Positions 1-9,474 are shown, counted from the first letter of the stretch. The stretch: DNA of 40,086 bases from Leptolyngbya sp. ES-bin-22 (GCA_014380065.1 JACMKO010000341.1:1-40086); one strand, 5' to 3'. Notes: a model not told the origin generated them from the sequence alone. A program made the numbers and translations.

Positions 1-467
1 GCCAATTCTGTGTAGCGTTTGTACTGCGTCTGCTACAGCTTCAAGTCTGCCTGCTTATGCAGCAAATCAGCTTCATAGCTTTTGAGCGTGGCTCTGGCAT
101 TGGCGCTGTTGGCGATCGCCGATTCCACCGTCGCAACAGCGCTACCCACCGTCGCCTCTTGCTTCCGGGGATCAATCAACAAAATGGGTGTGCCAGCAGC
201 GACGGTATCGCCCGCCTTCACCGAAATCTGCGTCACCTGCCCTTCCACACGCGGCTTCAGGCTGACCGATCGCCGCGATACCAGGTTTGCCACATAGTCA
301 GCGCTATCGTTCACGGTGGCTGATTCGATCGCGACAACTTTAACTTTTGTCGGCGGCGGCTTGTTCGCATTTGCTGCCTGTTCACCCTTGCTGCAAGACC
401 CCAGCAAGCTCAGCGCTAACGCTGAGAGAACGAGTTGCTTTGCCAGTAACGTTCCTTTCATTGCCAT
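1..467 (-). pseudogene. RND efflux periplasmic adaptor (HlyD/AcrA family), N-terminal part with in-frame stop
   Basis: This is the N-terminal part of a membrane-fusion protein that links an inner-membrane RND pump to an outer-membrane channel. From the Met at 467 it reads a lipoprotein signal (MAMKGTLLAK, hydrophobic run, lipobox LLGSC). It then shows a barrel-sandwich/biotinyl-lipoyl-like segment (VSLKPRVEGQVTQISVKAGDTV) and the start of the alpha-helical hairpin. The ORF track begins at 557, but the first 30 residues do not look like a signal peptide, so 467 is preferred. A TAG at 33-35 ends the frame after DLKL, yet the same frame continues beyond it with QTQYKRYTELA, which looks like ordinary helical-hairpin sequence of this family. 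The gene therefore carries a nonsense mutation, a read-through stop or a sequencing error. It is cut by the window edge. The divergent PadR gene is its likely regulator. Confidence 0.8.
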
Positions 468-845
468 GCTATGCCCAAATAATGATTGCATCCATCTCCC
501 AGGACTCCAGCCCAGATGCCAATGAGTGAACCGATCCGGTGATCTCATCAGCGTCACAGCCTTGTCAAAAACAAGGCTCTGGGCGATCCCACAATGCCGT
601 TTAGCGCGATGTCATCCATAACCAAGTCACAGGCTCAACCTCAGAGACTCCATCGCTACAGGGTTTCTAACGGTCGCGTGCTCACCATAGTGGGGGCTTA
701 GTCTTCACTCATCACACATCAGGCATACTTCAGGCAGAAAGCATGATCCCCAAGGGGGAAAATATACATAGAAAACGAAGCATAGGACAAATCATAGATA
801 AAATAGAAAAAAAACACAACGGTTTAGTATATCGGATTGATATAA
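468..845. promoter_or_regulatory. Divergent intergenic region between efflux adaptor and padR, with candidate operator
   Basis: This 378-base region separates two divergent genes. It is AT-rich towards padR. The inverted repeat TATATC-GGATT-GATATA at 828-844 abuts the padR start codon. PadR-family repressors usually bind AT-rich dyads near their own promoters, so this is a plausible autoregulatory operator that could also control the adaptor gene. No clear Shine-Dalgarno sequence precedes padR because the dyad occupies that position. The family behaviour is known. The operator role is inferred. Confidence 0.4.
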
Positions 846-1406
846 ATGCTCGAATTAGCCGCTCTCGGTCTACTGCAACGCGAACCTTTGCACGGCTATC
901 GCCTCAAGCAACAGCTTGAACTCCTTATGAGTAGTTGCATCAGTGTCAATTACGGCACCATTTACCCCCTGCTCAAGCGTCTAGAAAAGCGAGAGGAGAT
1001 CGCTGTACTCACTGAGTCAGCGGGCGAGAGCGGTTCGCAGCGCAAAATTTACAGCATCACGCCCGAAGGTCAAAAGTTCTGGCGGCAACAGATGTTGGCA
1101 TATCCTCACGAAAGCTGGGTCAACGCTCGCTCTCGCTTCCTGATCAAATTTCTCTTTTTCAGCTATTTAGAATCAGCGGAGCGCATCAAACTACTCCAAT
1201 ACCGCCTGATGGTTTGCCAACTCCGCCTGGGAAACCGTGAAATGCAGCCACTTTCATCTGACCCTTACGACACAAGGCTTTGGGCGTATTGCGGCGCAGA
1301 CTTGCAGCGCGAAATCCAGTGGCTTGAGGAACAACTGTCGTACGAACAAACAGCACCGCCGCTTACAAAGACCACACCTCTGCAACTATTTTCGATCGGT
1401 GATTGA
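846..1406 (+). CDS. PadR family transcriptional regulator
   Basis: This is a 186-residue DNA-binding regulator of the PadR type. The N-terminal winged helix covers roughly residues 1-80 and shows the family pattern MLELAALGLL, HGYRLKQQLE, NYGTIYPLLKRLEK and RKIYSITPEG. A helical C-terminal part (about 95-175) would mediate dimerisation, as in the PadR_C/Vir_reg group. PadR proteins commonly repress neighbouring efflux or detoxification genes and are released by small aromatic or drug-like ligands. The divergent RND adaptor gene fits that role, but the ligand cannot be read from the sequence. A 19-bp tandem duplication covers the stop codon, so the extreme C-terminus may vary between strains. 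Confidence 0.88.
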   Translation: MLELAALGLLQREPLHGYRLKQQLELLMSSCISVNYGTIYPLLKRLEKREEIAVLTESAGESGSQRKIYSITPEGQKFWRQQMLAYPHESWVNARSRFLIKFLFFSYLESAERIKLLQYRLMVCQLRLGNREMQPLSSDPYDTRLWAYCGADLQREIQWLEEQLSYEQTAPPLTKTTPLQLFSIGD

Positions 1407-1426
1407 GATTTCGATCGGTGATTGAG
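1390..1426 (+). repeat. 19-bp tandem duplication over the padR stop codon
   Basis: TTTCGATCGGTGATTGAG occurs at 1390-1407 and again at 1409-1426, separated by one base. The first copy contains the padR stop codon. The second copy lies outside the gene. Confidence 0.85.
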
Positions 1427-1497
1427 GCGATTTCTGAGCAGAATCCTGCTGTGCGCTGCTGATCTGGGGATGAGGGCACATCAGTTGGAAAATCGGC

Positions 1498-1722
1498 TCA
1501 AATTTCAGTTCGTAATGCCGTCAGCGTCCATTTCTTGTAGCGTTGGCGATTGAGGCAGCCGCGACTATAGGTGACTTCTTGCCCAGCACTAGAGGTAAAC
1601 TGTACGCACCATTCGCGCTGGCTATGCTGCCAGTAGCCGATCGCTGTCCCAGCCGACAGCACTCCCAGTCCAGCCGCAATGAGGATGAGCTTCTTTTTCA
1701 CGTTAGACGTTTTCATTGCCAC
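1498..1722 (-). CDS. Small hypothetical protein with N-terminal membrane segment
   Basis: This is a 74-residue ORF (72 if it starts at the second Met). It has a short basic N-terminus (MAMKTSNVKKK) and one hydrophobic stretch at about residues 11-30 (LILIAAGLGVLSAGTAIGY). A polar remainder contains two cysteines (WCVQF, RGCLN) that could form a disulfide outside the cytoplasm. I do not recognise a family. The signal-anchor-like start, cysteine pair and isolated position make it more credible than a random ORF, but the short length limits confidence. The overlapping plus-strand ORF has no recognisable features. Confidence 0.5.
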   Translation of the reverse strand: MAMKTSNVKKKLILIAAGLGVLSAGTAIGYWQHSQREWCVQFTSSAGQEVTYSRGCLNRQRYKKWTLTALRTEI

Positions 1723-1808
1723 AGAGCACCCAGCTTTAACGACGGCTTTTACCCAATTTAAGCTAAAAAATTAGCAGCAAACCAATCCAGTGTTTCTTAG
1801 AGAATAGT

Positions 1809-2060
1809 ATGGCTCAAGCTTCTGGCTTTCCCTGGTATTTTGCGATCGACGATCGCCCCGTCAAAGTCGTCGCCACGCCCAATGGCGGCATGGATGTGCT
1901 GATTGCTAATCTGGCAACGGGAAAGCTTGAGCGCGACATGCAATACCTCGCCGATTGTTTTGAGCCAGGGAAGAATGTCCAGCGCCTTTCAGAAGCGGAG
2001 TTCAATACTCGTTTGGCAGCCTTAAAGGCATCGTTGCGCGATCGGCAAGCTGATGCCTGA
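1809..2060 (+). CDS. Conserved hypothetical protein (small, soluble)
   Basis: This is an 83-residue ORF starting MAQASGFPWYFAIDDRPVKV. The composition is ordinary for a soluble globular protein. It has an aromatic N-terminus, a beta-rich first half (VKVVATPNGGMDVLIAN) and a helical, charged C-terminus (LSEAEFNTRLAALKASLRDRQ). No signal peptide or membrane segment is visible. It resembles small cyanobacterial proteins of unknown function, but no domain can be named. It sits upstream of sirB on the same strand with a gap of about 90 bases, so co-transcription is possible. Its role cannot be inferred. Confidence 0.65.
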   Translation: MAQASGFPWYFAIDDRPVKVVATPNGGMDVLIANLATGKLERDMQYLADCFEPGKNVQRLSEAEFNTRLAALKASLRDRQADA

Positions 2061-2151
2061 AGGCGTGTGTTGGGTTTACAGCTCGATCACATCTGTAGCT
2101 AACGATAGAATCTAACTAGCGTATGAAAAAACTAGCGAACCTCTCTATCTC

Positions 2152-3024
2152 TTGTCTTACCCATCTGCTTATTTACTCCTTTCTCACGGTAGCCGCGATC
2201 TACGTCCTCAAGCGGCGATGGATGCACTCGCTGAACGCTTTGCTCAAAAAATCCGACACGCTGGCTTGGAGTCTCTAGCAACGGCTGGAATGGATGGCAC
2301 GATCGTCAAAGACTCTACCGCCGAAGATTCTGTATCGCCTCCTCCTCGTCCAAGCGTGACAACTGAGCGTGAGCAACCGCTAGTAAGCACCGCCTACCTA
2401 GAATGTCACCCGCTGCTTCTGCATCAACAAATTGAGCAGTTTAGTGACACGCTAATGTCATCCTTCGCCCTAGAAAGCCCTGGTAGTGCCAAGCCACGTA
2501 AACTCGCCATCCTGCCGCTTTTTTTGCTGCCCGGTGTACATGTGATGGAAGATATTCCACACGAGATCGCGTTGGCACAACAGGCATTAGGAGAGGCGAT
2601 CGAGCTTGACCTCCGTCCCGCGATCGGCTCTCATCCAGGGTTGCATCGGTTAGTAACCGAATGCATGGCAACGCAACCCGTCGAAGCGTGGATCTTGCTG
2701 GCTCACGGAAGCCGCCGCTCCAATGCTCATAAACCTGTAGAAGATCTGGCAGAGCGCTTAGGTGCGATGTTCGCTTATTGGTCTGTACCGCCTAGTCTTG
2801 AGTCCCGTTTGCTAGAACTGTCACAGCTTGGCATTCGGAGCGTTGGCATTCTGCCTTACTTCCTGTTTGCAGGCGGGATTACCGACGCGATCGCCCAAAC
2901 CGTCGAAACCTTTGCCCAGCAATTCCCCACACTCAAACTACACCTCGCACCCCCACTCTCAGCAAGTTCAGAACTAACAGATCTACTGGTAGATTTGGCA
3001 CAGGATGAAGGTGACGGTCAGTAG
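2152..3024 (+). CDS. sirB: Sirohydrochlorin ferrochelatase / cobaltochelatase (CbiX/SirB type)
   Basis: This chelatase would insert Fe2+ (or Co2+) into sirohydrochlorin to make siroheme for nitrite and sulfite reductases. The 290-residue protein contains two CbiX half-domains. The first begins with LLLSHGSRD (His12) and the second with ILLAHGSRR (His near 185). Each matches the family metal-site histidine pattern. AILPLFLLPGVHVMEDIP and VGILPYFLFAGGITDAI are the matching second motifs. The start is a TTG at 2152. An in-frame stop lies at 2113 and no ATG or GTG falls between them, so TTG is the only credible start. An insert with charged sequence at about 45-80 (KDSTAEDSVSPPPRP) separates strands of the first half-domain and looks like a flexible loop. 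cobA, the preceding pathway step, follows 64 bases downstream. Confidence 0.87.
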   Translation: MSYPSAYLLLSHGSRDLRPQAAMDALAERFAQKIRHAGLESLATAGMDGTIVKDSTAEDSVSPPPRPSVTTEREQPLVSTAYLECHPLLLHQQIEQFSDTLMSSFALESPGSAKPRKLAILPLFLLPGVHVMEDIPHEIALAQQALGEAIELDLRPAIGSHPGLHRLVTECMATQPVEAWILLAHGSRRSNAHKPVEDLAERLGAMFAYWSVPPSLESRLLELSQLGIRSVGILPYFLFAGGITDAIAQTVETFAQQFPTLKLHLAPPLSASSELTDLLVDLAQDEGDGQ

Positions 3025-3088
3025 ACAGTAGTCAAAATTAACTCAAAATCGTCTTTACACCTCATGCCGCTCCCCTCACTCCTTCCCT

Positions 3089-3874
3089 ATGCAATACACA
3101 GGCAAAGTCTATCTAGTCGGCGCGGGTCCTGGCGATCCAGGGTTGATGACGCTGAAGGGTAAGACGCTGCTGGAATGCGCCGATGTTGTGGTTTACGATG
3201 CGCTGGTGAGTCCGCAAGTACTGGCGATGATTACTCCAGGGGCAGAGCAAATTAATGCGGGTAAGCGTCGGGGCAAGCACTCGCTGATGCAGACGGACAT
3301 TACGCAACTGCTGGTGGAGAAGGCGAGAGAGGCAGCGATCGTAGTGCGGCTGAAAGGCGGCGATCCCTTTATGTTTGGGCGCGGCGGTGAGGAGATGGAA
3401 GATCTGGTAAAGGCGGGCATTGCAGTAGAAGTGGTGCCAGGTATTACGTCAGGCATTGCGGCTCCGGCGTATGCTGGCATTCCACTGACGCACCGTTCGT
3501 ATAGTTCTTCAGTGACCTTTGTTACCGGGCATGAGGGCGCGGGAAAATATCGTCCGGCAGTGAACTGGCAAGCGATCGCGCAAGGCTCCGAAACGATCGT
3601 CGTTTACATGGGCATTCACAACCTGCCGTACATTACCGAACAGCTTCAGCTTGCGGGATTAAGCGCGCATACACTGGTTGCGCTCGTGCGTTGGGGCACA
3701 CGACCCGAACAGGAAGCGTTGATCGGGTCATTAGGGACGATCGTGCAGCAGGTAGAAGCCACAAACTTTGAAGCTCCCGCGATCGCGGTGATTGGTCCGG
3801 TCGTCAACCTGCACGATCTTCTATCGGGTTGCCGTCCTGCGTCGATCGCATCCGAAAACTACTCCGGCAAATAA
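3089..3874 (+). CDS. cobA: Uroporphyrinogen-III C-methyltransferase (SUMT)
   Basis: This enzyme transfers two methyl groups from S-adenosylmethionine to uroporphyrinogen III, giving precorrin-2, the branch-point precursor of siroheme and cobalamin. The 261-residue length is normal for a stand-alone SUMT without the CysG dehydrogenase/chelatase domain. Visible family motifs are KVYLVGAGPGDPGLMTLKG at the N-terminus, VVVYDALVSP, VVRLKGGDPFMFGRGGEE (SAM site), VVPGITSGIAAPAYAGIPLTHR and VTFVTGHE. It follows sirB in the same orientation, so the two probably form a siroheme operon. The precorrin-2 dehydrogenase is not in the window. Its last 16 bases overlap the convergent DUF29 gene. Confidence 0.95.
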   Translation: MQYTGKVYLVGAGPGDPGLMTLKGKTLLECADVVVYDALVSPQVLAMITPGAEQINAGKRRGKHSLMQTDITQLLVEKAREAAIVVRLKGGDPFMFGRGGEEMEDLVKAGIAVEVVPGITSGIAAPAYAGIPLTHRSYSSSVTFVTGHEGAGKYRPAVNWQAIAQGSETIVVYMGIHNLPYITEQLQLAGLSAHTLVALVRWGTRPEQEALIGSLGTIVQQVEATNFEAPAIAVIGPVVNLHDLLSGCRPASIASENYSGK

Positions 3875-4323
3875 TCCTCATTTAGCGTCTGTTCTGAAGT
3901 AAAAGGTGAGTCGGGAGGGAACGTTTCGATCGGCAACCCTGTTTCCGCCGCAGCAAGTTTTCGTGCTTGCTGATAACTCTTGTTAAACGTTTGCGCGAAG
4001 TGAGATCTGAGGCTAGGGCTATCGCCAAAGTCTTTAGACAGACGGCTACGGTGTTCTAAAAGCGTGAAGCGCCAGCTATTAGAACGTCTTTTGGGTTGAT
4101 ATTGATACTTCAGCAGGTGCATCAAAACGACTTCAAGGTTGCTTTCAACCGCTTGTTTTGCACTTCGGCTCATGCCCTCAATTTCTTCCAGAAGATTTTC
4201 AATGTCCAGCTTGGCTAACTCGCCGTTACGTAACAGTCTTGCTGTTTCTTCTAGCCAAAGGTAGAAGTCATGATCGTAAAGCTGAGCGGCAGGAACAGAC
4301 GTTTGTGGATGCTGAATAGTCAT
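3859..4323 (-). CDS. DUF29 family protein
   Basis: This 154-residue protein has the features of the DUF29 family, which is greatly expanded in cyanobacteria and has no known biochemical function. The N-terminal YDHDFYLWLEETARLLRNGEL followed by LDIENLLEEIEGMSRSAKQ is characteristic. The middle segment VVLMHLLKYQYQP and the later SWRFTLLEHRSRL also match. It is all-helical and soluble by appearance, with no signal peptide. The C-terminus overlaps the end of cobA tail to tail by 16 bases, so either gene could affect the other by antisense transcription. No toxin motif is visible. Confidence 0.85.
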   Translation of the reverse strand: MTIQHPQTSVPAAQLYDHDFYLWLEETARLLRNGELAKLDIENLLEEIEGMSRSAKQAVESNLEVVLMHLLKYQYQPKRRSNSWRFTLLEHRSRLSKDFGDSPSLRSHFAQTFNKSYQQARKLAAAETGLPIETFPPDSPFTSEQTLNEDYLPE

Positions 4324-4518
4324 CGCAATTACCTAGCATTGGTAAATAACGTTGTTCGCAGTCTAACATGAGCCGTTTTAGGGCTGTTGGCGGATGCGTT
4401 AGGGTTAGAGTAGGCGATCGCCGCAACCGTTTCAGCACATGAGCAGCAGCAAAGCTCAAATCATGTCGGTCTGCTGATTGAAACAATCAAAATTAATCGT
4501 TCCAAGTAAGGTTAGCCA

Positions 4519-5484
4519 TTGTCCTCACACATTGAATTACAGATTGAAGCGTTAAGTGCTGCTGAGGGGCTACACGAACGTCTCGATCGATACCTTTCTG
4601 AAGCACTGCCTGCTATCTCGCGATCGCGGGCTCAGAAGCTCGTTGAACAAGGGCAGGTAGAGGTGAATGGACAGATTTGCACCTCTAAGAAACTGATGGT
4701 ACAGGTGGGCGATCGCATTCACATCACCATTCCTGATGCCAAACCGCTCGCTCTTCAGGCAGAAGCGATTCCCCTGGAGATCCTCTACGAAGATGATCAT
4801 CTACTGATCATCAACAAGCCAGTGGGATTGGTGGTACATCCGGCTCCAGGGCATGAAGGCGGTACGCTGGTCAATGCGCTGCTGGCACACTGCGACAAGC
4901 TAGCGGGTATTGGCGGCGTACAGCGTCCGGGGATTGTACATCGGTTGGACAAGGACACCAGCGGCGCGATCGCGGTTGCTAAGACCGATCAGGCGCACCA
5001 GCATTTACAAGCACAACTGAAGGCAAAAACAGCGCGACGAGATTATCTGGCAGTCATTTACGGTGCGCCTGCTGCTGTCAGTGGCACGATCGACCTGCCG
5101 ATTGGTCGCCATTTAATCGATCGCAAAAAGATGGCAATCATCCCTGAAGAGAAAGGCGGTCGCCGTGCTGTGACCCATTGGCAAGTCAGAGAGCGGATGG
5201 GTAACTACACCTTGATACAGTTTGCGCTTGAAACTGGACGGACACACCAAATTCGCGTGCACAGTGCCAGGATGGGGCATCCGATCGTGGGTGATACGGT
5301 CTATGGTGCCGGACGAGCGATCGGGGTCAAGCTGACGGGGCAAGCACTTCACGCCTGGCGACTACAGTTGGAGCATCCCGTGTTGGGCACGACGATCGCC
5401 GTCATTGCACCCATACCCGCAACCTTCACAACTCTGGTTGAAACGTTGCGCCGACGCAATGCTGCAACAATTTCAAGAACTTGA
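4519..5484 (+). CDS. rluD: RluA-family ribosomal large subunit pseudouridine synthase (RluD-like)
   Basis: This enzyme isomerises specific uridines in 23S rRNA to pseudouridine. The RluD subgroup acts on helix 69. The 321 residues show an N-terminal S4 RNA-binding domain (about 15-75: ERLDRYLSEALPAISRSRAQKLVEQGQVEVNG). The catalytic domain follows, with ILYEDDHLLIINKPVGLVVHP, the signature GIVHRLDKDTSG (catalytic Asp) and TGRTHQIRVHSA. The start is a TTG at 4519. A stop lies two codons upstream in frame and AAGTAAGG sits about seven bases before it. The next in-frame Met would remove the S4 domain. Substrate position is assigned by family only. The gene stands alone upstream of the cpc leader. 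Confidence 0.92.
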   Translation: MSSHIELQIEALSAAEGLHERLDRYLSEALPAISRSRAQKLVEQGQVEVNGQICTSKKLMVQVGDRIHITIPDAKPLALQAEAIPLEILYEDDHLLIINKPVGLVVHPAPGHEGGTLVNALLAHCDKLAGIGGVQRPGIVHRLDKDTSGAIAVAKTDQAHQHLQAQLKAKTARRDYLAVIYGAPAAVSGTIDLPIGRHLIDRKKMAIIPEEKGGRRAVTHWQVRERMGNYTLIQFALETGRTHQIRVHSARMGHPIVGDTVYGAGRAIGVKLTGQALHAWRLQLEHPVLGTTIAVIAPIPATFTTLVETLRRRNAATISRT

Positions 5485-6580
<1,096 letters not shown>

Positions 6581-6682
6581 TTCCTCTGATACGTGTGCTG
6601 GTGCTGTTACAGCATCTTCACTCACGGTTACATACTTCTTTCCGATTCTTTGCAAGACACATCAAAGGGAGATACCTAAATC

Positions 6683-7171
6683 ATGAAGACCCCGATTACT
6701 GAAGCGATCGCTGCTGCTGATACCCAAGGTCGTTTCCTTGGCAACACCGAATTACAAGCTGTTAACGGTCGCTTTGAGCGCGCTGCTGCCAGCTTGGAAG
6801 CCGCACGTGCGTTGACCAACAACGCTCAGAAGCTCATTGACGGTGCTGCTAATGCGGTGTACCAAAAGTTCCCATACACCACCCAAACTCAGGGCGCTAA
6901 CTTTGCTGCGGATTCCCGTGGTAAGTCCAAGTGTGCTCGTGACATCGGCTACTACCTGCGGATGGTGACCTACAGCCTCGTTGCTGGTGGCACCGGACCG
7001 ATGGATGAGTACCTGATTGCTGGTTTGGATGAAATCAACCGCACCTTCGACCTGTCTCCTAGCTGGTACGTGGAAGCTCTGAAGAGCATCAAAGCGAACC
7101 ACGGTCTGTCTGGTCAAGCAGCCAACGAAGCCAACACCTACATCGACTACGCGATCAACGCTCTCAGCTAG
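6683..7171 (+). CDS. cpcA: Phycocyanin alpha subunit
   Basis: This is the alpha chain of C-phycocyanin, forming the alpha-beta monomer and then discs with CpcB. Its 162 residues match the family exactly. The single bilin cysteine is Cys84 in [18 protein letters not shown], the target of the CpcE/CpcF lyase encoded further along the operon. Other conserved parts are [27 protein letters not shown] and the C-terminal [11 protein letters not shown]. The ribosome site GGGAGA lies ahead of the ATG. A strong terminator-like hairpin begins 11 bases after the stop codon. This fits the known pattern in which cpcBA transcripts far outnumber the linker-containing transcripts. Confidence 0.97.
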   Translation: MKTPITEAIAAADTQGRFLGNTELQAVNGRFERAAASLEAARALTNNAQKLIDGAANAVYQKFPYTTQTQGANFAADSRGKSKCARDIGYYLRMVTYSLVAGGTGPMDEYLIAGLDEINRTFDLSPSWYVEALKSIKANHGLSGQAANEANTYIDYAINALS

Positions 7172-7182
7172 TTGACCGTGTC

Positions 7183-7252
7183 GCCCGGAAAGGTATGCAA
7201 GTGCTGGCAGTAATGGCTAGTGAATGTTTACCTTTCCGGGCATTCCTTTTTT
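7183..7252 (+). terminator. Attenuator/terminator after cpcA
   Basis: A perfect 13-bp inverted repeat, GCCCGGAAAGGTA (7183-7195) and TACCTTTCCGGGC (7229-7241), is followed by a T-run (7246-7252). It has the form of a rho-independent terminator but sits inside the operon, between cpcA and the first linker gene. Partial read-through would set the ratio of phycocyanin to linker mRNA. Confidence 0.85.
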
Positions 7253-7310
7253 GGGGCTATGGTACGGCGTTTTTCGTGAACACTTTTAAAGATGTTATGG
7301 GGAATGGGCT

Positions 7311-8150
7311 ATGGCAGGCTTAATTGCAGCGGATCGTTTGGGGATTCGAGCCTTTGAGGAATCAGGGCAGGTGGAACTCCGCGCTAACCGGACGGAAGCG
7401 GATACGCAAGGGGTGATCTGGGCAGCTTATCGTCAGGTGCTTGGGAACGATCATTTGATGGCAAGTGAACGGTTGACCAGCGCTGAGTCGCTTTTGCGTC
7501 AAGGGCAATTGACGGTACGAGATTTTATTCGCTCGATCGCGCTTTCAGAACTGTATCAACGCAAATTTTTTCAATCCAACTCTCAAACTCGCTTCATTGA
7601 GTTGAACTATAAGCATTTATTGGGTCGTGTTCCCTACGACGAAGCTGAGATCAGCGATCACGTTGACCTCTACAACACACGGGGATACGAAGCTGAAATT
7701 AATTCTTATCTCGACTCGGCTGAATATCAGGCAAATTTTGGCGACTCCGTGGTGCCCTACTATCGGGGGTTTGAATTTTATACAGGTGCTAGAACCGTAG
7801 GGTTTAATCGCATGTTTCGGCTGTATCGCGGCTATGCCAACAGCGATCGTGCTCAGTACGGCAACACTCGCGCCCGTCTCACACAGGAATTGGCAAAGAA
7901 TCTGCCGGGTCCAATCAATCCGCCCTCTAGCGTTCGTCTTTCGTCTACGAACGAGTCGAGCCTGGTTGGTGCGGCTGGTGGCGATCGACAGCAGCTTTAT
8001 CGAGTGCGCGTGGTGCAGGGCGCTTCTGCACGTGCCCCTCAAGTGCGCTTGAGCAACACAGAGTTTCTCGTCCCTTACGAGCAGCTTTCGACCAAATTGC
8101 AGCAGATTAGCCGTACGGGTGGCAAGATTGCCAGCATTACACCTGCTTAA
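7311..8150 (+). CDS. cpcC: Phycocyanin rod linker polypeptide (first copy)
   Basis: This is a phycobilisome rod linker that threads phycocyanin hexamers into rods and tunes their spectra. It has 279 residues in two domains. An N-terminal PBS-linker domain (about 18-150) contains [29 protein letters not shown], the [20 protein letters not shown] core and the [10 protein letters not shown] end. A C-terminal CpcD-like domain (about 225-277) contains [10 protein letters not shown] and [23 protein letters not shown]. It begins 58 bases after the attenuator T-run and has only a weak ribosome site, consistent with lower expression than cpcBA. A second, clearly related linker follows directly, so the pair presumably arose by tandem duplication. 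Position within the rod cannot be assigned from sequence alone. Confidence 0.93.
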   Translation: MAGLIAADRLGIRAFEESGQVELRANRTEADTQGVIWAAYRQVLGNDHLMASERLTSAESLLRQGQLTVRDFIRSIALSELYQRKFFQSNSQTRFIELNYKHLLGRVPYDEAEISDHVDLYNTRGYEAEINSYLDSAEYQANFGDSVVPYYRGFEFYTGARTVGFNRMFRLYRGYANSDRAQYGNTRARLTQELAKNLPGPINPPSSVRLSSTNESSLVGAAGGDRQQLYRVRVVQGASARAPQVRLSNTEFLVPYEQLSTKLQQISRTGGKIASITPA

Positions 8151-8231
8151 ATCGCGAGAAGTTGCTAATGGTTGGCGAACGACTGACTAATCATTGGCAA
8201 CCAACAACTTTAACAACAAGGAGCACTCCAC

Positions 8232-9092
8232 GTGGCAATTACCACAGCAGCATCCCGTTTAGGGACATCCGCTTTTAGTGACACCAATCGCATTGAACTA
8301 CGTCAACATGCGTCCAGAGAAGAGATTGCAAACGTCATTCGTGCCGTCTATCGCCAGCTCTTGGGCAATGACTACCTCATGGCATCGGAACGTCTGACCA
8401 GCGCTGAATCGCTTTTACGCGATGGCAGTCTCTCGGTGCGCGAGTTTGTCCGTGCGGTTGCTAAATCAGAGCTGTATAAGTCCAAATTTTTCTATAACAG
8501 CTTTCTAACGCGGCTAATTGAGCTGAACTACAAGCATCTGCTGGGTCGCGCTCCCTATGATGAGTCGGAAGTGATTGCTCATCTGGATCTCTATCAAGCG
8601 AAGGGCTATGACGTTGAAATCGATTCCTACATCGATTCGGCAGAATACCAAGAAAACTTTGGCGAAAACGTCGTTCCTTACTACCGTGGGTTTCAGTTTC
8701 ACACGGGAGCCAGAACGGTTGGTTTTACAAACCTCTTCAAGCTCTACCGGGGTTATGCCAATAGCGATCGTGCTCAAGCTGGTAGCAACTCGTCGCGTCT
8801 CGCGCGCAATCTGGCACGCAACAGCGCGTCTACCATTTTAGGACCATCTGGCAACAGCGGTTGGTCGCACTACAGCGCGTCAGATGATGTGGCACCGAAT
8901 AAGTGTCTGGGTGGTTCCTTTGGCGAAAGCGGTCGCGTCTATCGGATTGAAGTCGCTGGAGTGCGCGGTTCTGGCTATCCCAGTGTCCGTCGCAGCAGCA
9001 CTGCCTTCCTCGTGCCCTATGAACAGCTTTCAAGCAAAATGCAGCAGATTCAGCGCACGGGTGCGCGGATTGTCAGCATTAACCCAGCGTAG
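8232..9092 (+). CDS. cpcC: Phycocyanin rod linker polypeptide (second copy)
   Basis: This is the second rod linker, 286 residues, with the same PBS-linker plus CpcD-like architecture. Shared motifs with the first copy include [38 protein letters not shown] and [19 protein letters not shown]. The C-terminal domain carries [11 protein letters not shown] and [23 protein letters not shown]. The segment between the domains (about 200-225) differs strongly from the first copy and is Ser/Asn-rich. The start is GTG at 8232, preceded by AAGGAG, which supports this choice. Two CpcC-type linkers would allow rods with more than two hexamers or with different rod types. Confidence 0.93.
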   Translation: MAITTAASRLGTSAFSDTNRIELRQHASREEIANVIRAVYRQLLGNDYLMASERLTSAESLLRDGSLSVREFVRAVAKSELYKSKFFYNSFLTRLIELNYKHLLGRAPYDESEVIAHLDLYQAKGYDVEIDSYIDSAEYQENFGENVVPYYRGFQFHTGARTVGFTNLFKLYRGYANSDRAQAGSNSSRLARNLARNSASTILGPSGNSGWSHYSASDDVAPNKCLGGSFGESGRVYRIEVAGVRGSGYPSVRRSSTAFLVPYEQLSSKMQQIQRTGARIVSINPA

Positions 9093-9109
9093 ATACAGTT
9101 CTAAGTGAT

Positions 9110-9147
9110 GAGTTTTGAGTTGCAAATTTCGTCCGCACTCAAAACTC
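9110..9147. repeat. Heptamer-type inverted repeat between cpcC and cpcD
   Basis: GAGTTTTGAGT (9110-9120) and ACTCAAAACTC (9137-9147) form a perfect 11-bp stem around a 16-base loop. Degenerate copies continue to about 9166. It is built from the ACTCAAA heptamer and has no terminal T-run, so it is an interspersed repeat rather than a standard terminator. Confidence 0.75.
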
Positions 9148-9187
9148 AACATTCAAAATTCAAAAACCCATTAGGAGATACGACACG

Positions 9188-9463
9188 ATGTTTGGTCAAA
9201 CCACGAGCGGTAGTGCAGCAAACTCTCTGTCTGGTAGCCGCGTGTTCCGTTATGAAGTCGTGGGGCTAAAGCAAAACGACGAAGCGGATAAACAAAGCTA
9301 CCCCATTCGTCAGAGCGGCAGCGTCTTTATGACCGTGCCTTACAGCCGCATGAATGAAGAAATGCAGCGAATCACGCGACTGGGCGGCAAGATCGTCAGC
9401 ATTCAGCCACTGACCGTTGATGCTCCTGTCCATGCCGAAAAGGCTACGAAGTCAAAGTCCTAA
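9188..9463 (+). CDS. cpcD: Phycobilisome small rod-capping linker
   Basis: This small linker closes the core-distal end of phycocyanin rods and controls rod length. It has 91 residues and is made almost entirely of one CpcD domain: [41 protein letters not shown] and [13 protein letters not shown]. The ATG follows AGGAGATACGACACG, a good ribosome site. Its core is nearly identical to the N-terminal domain of PetH encoded at 27.9 kb. The C-terminal tail (APVHAEKATKSKS) is polar and probably disordered. The stop lies 11 bases before cpcE. Confidence 0.95.
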   Translation: MFGQTTSGSAANSLSGSRVFRYEVVGLKQNDEADKQSYPIRQSGSVFMTVPYSRMNEEMQRITRLGGKIVSIQPLTVDAPVHAEKATKSKS

Positions 9464-9474
9464 GTGGTCGCCTC

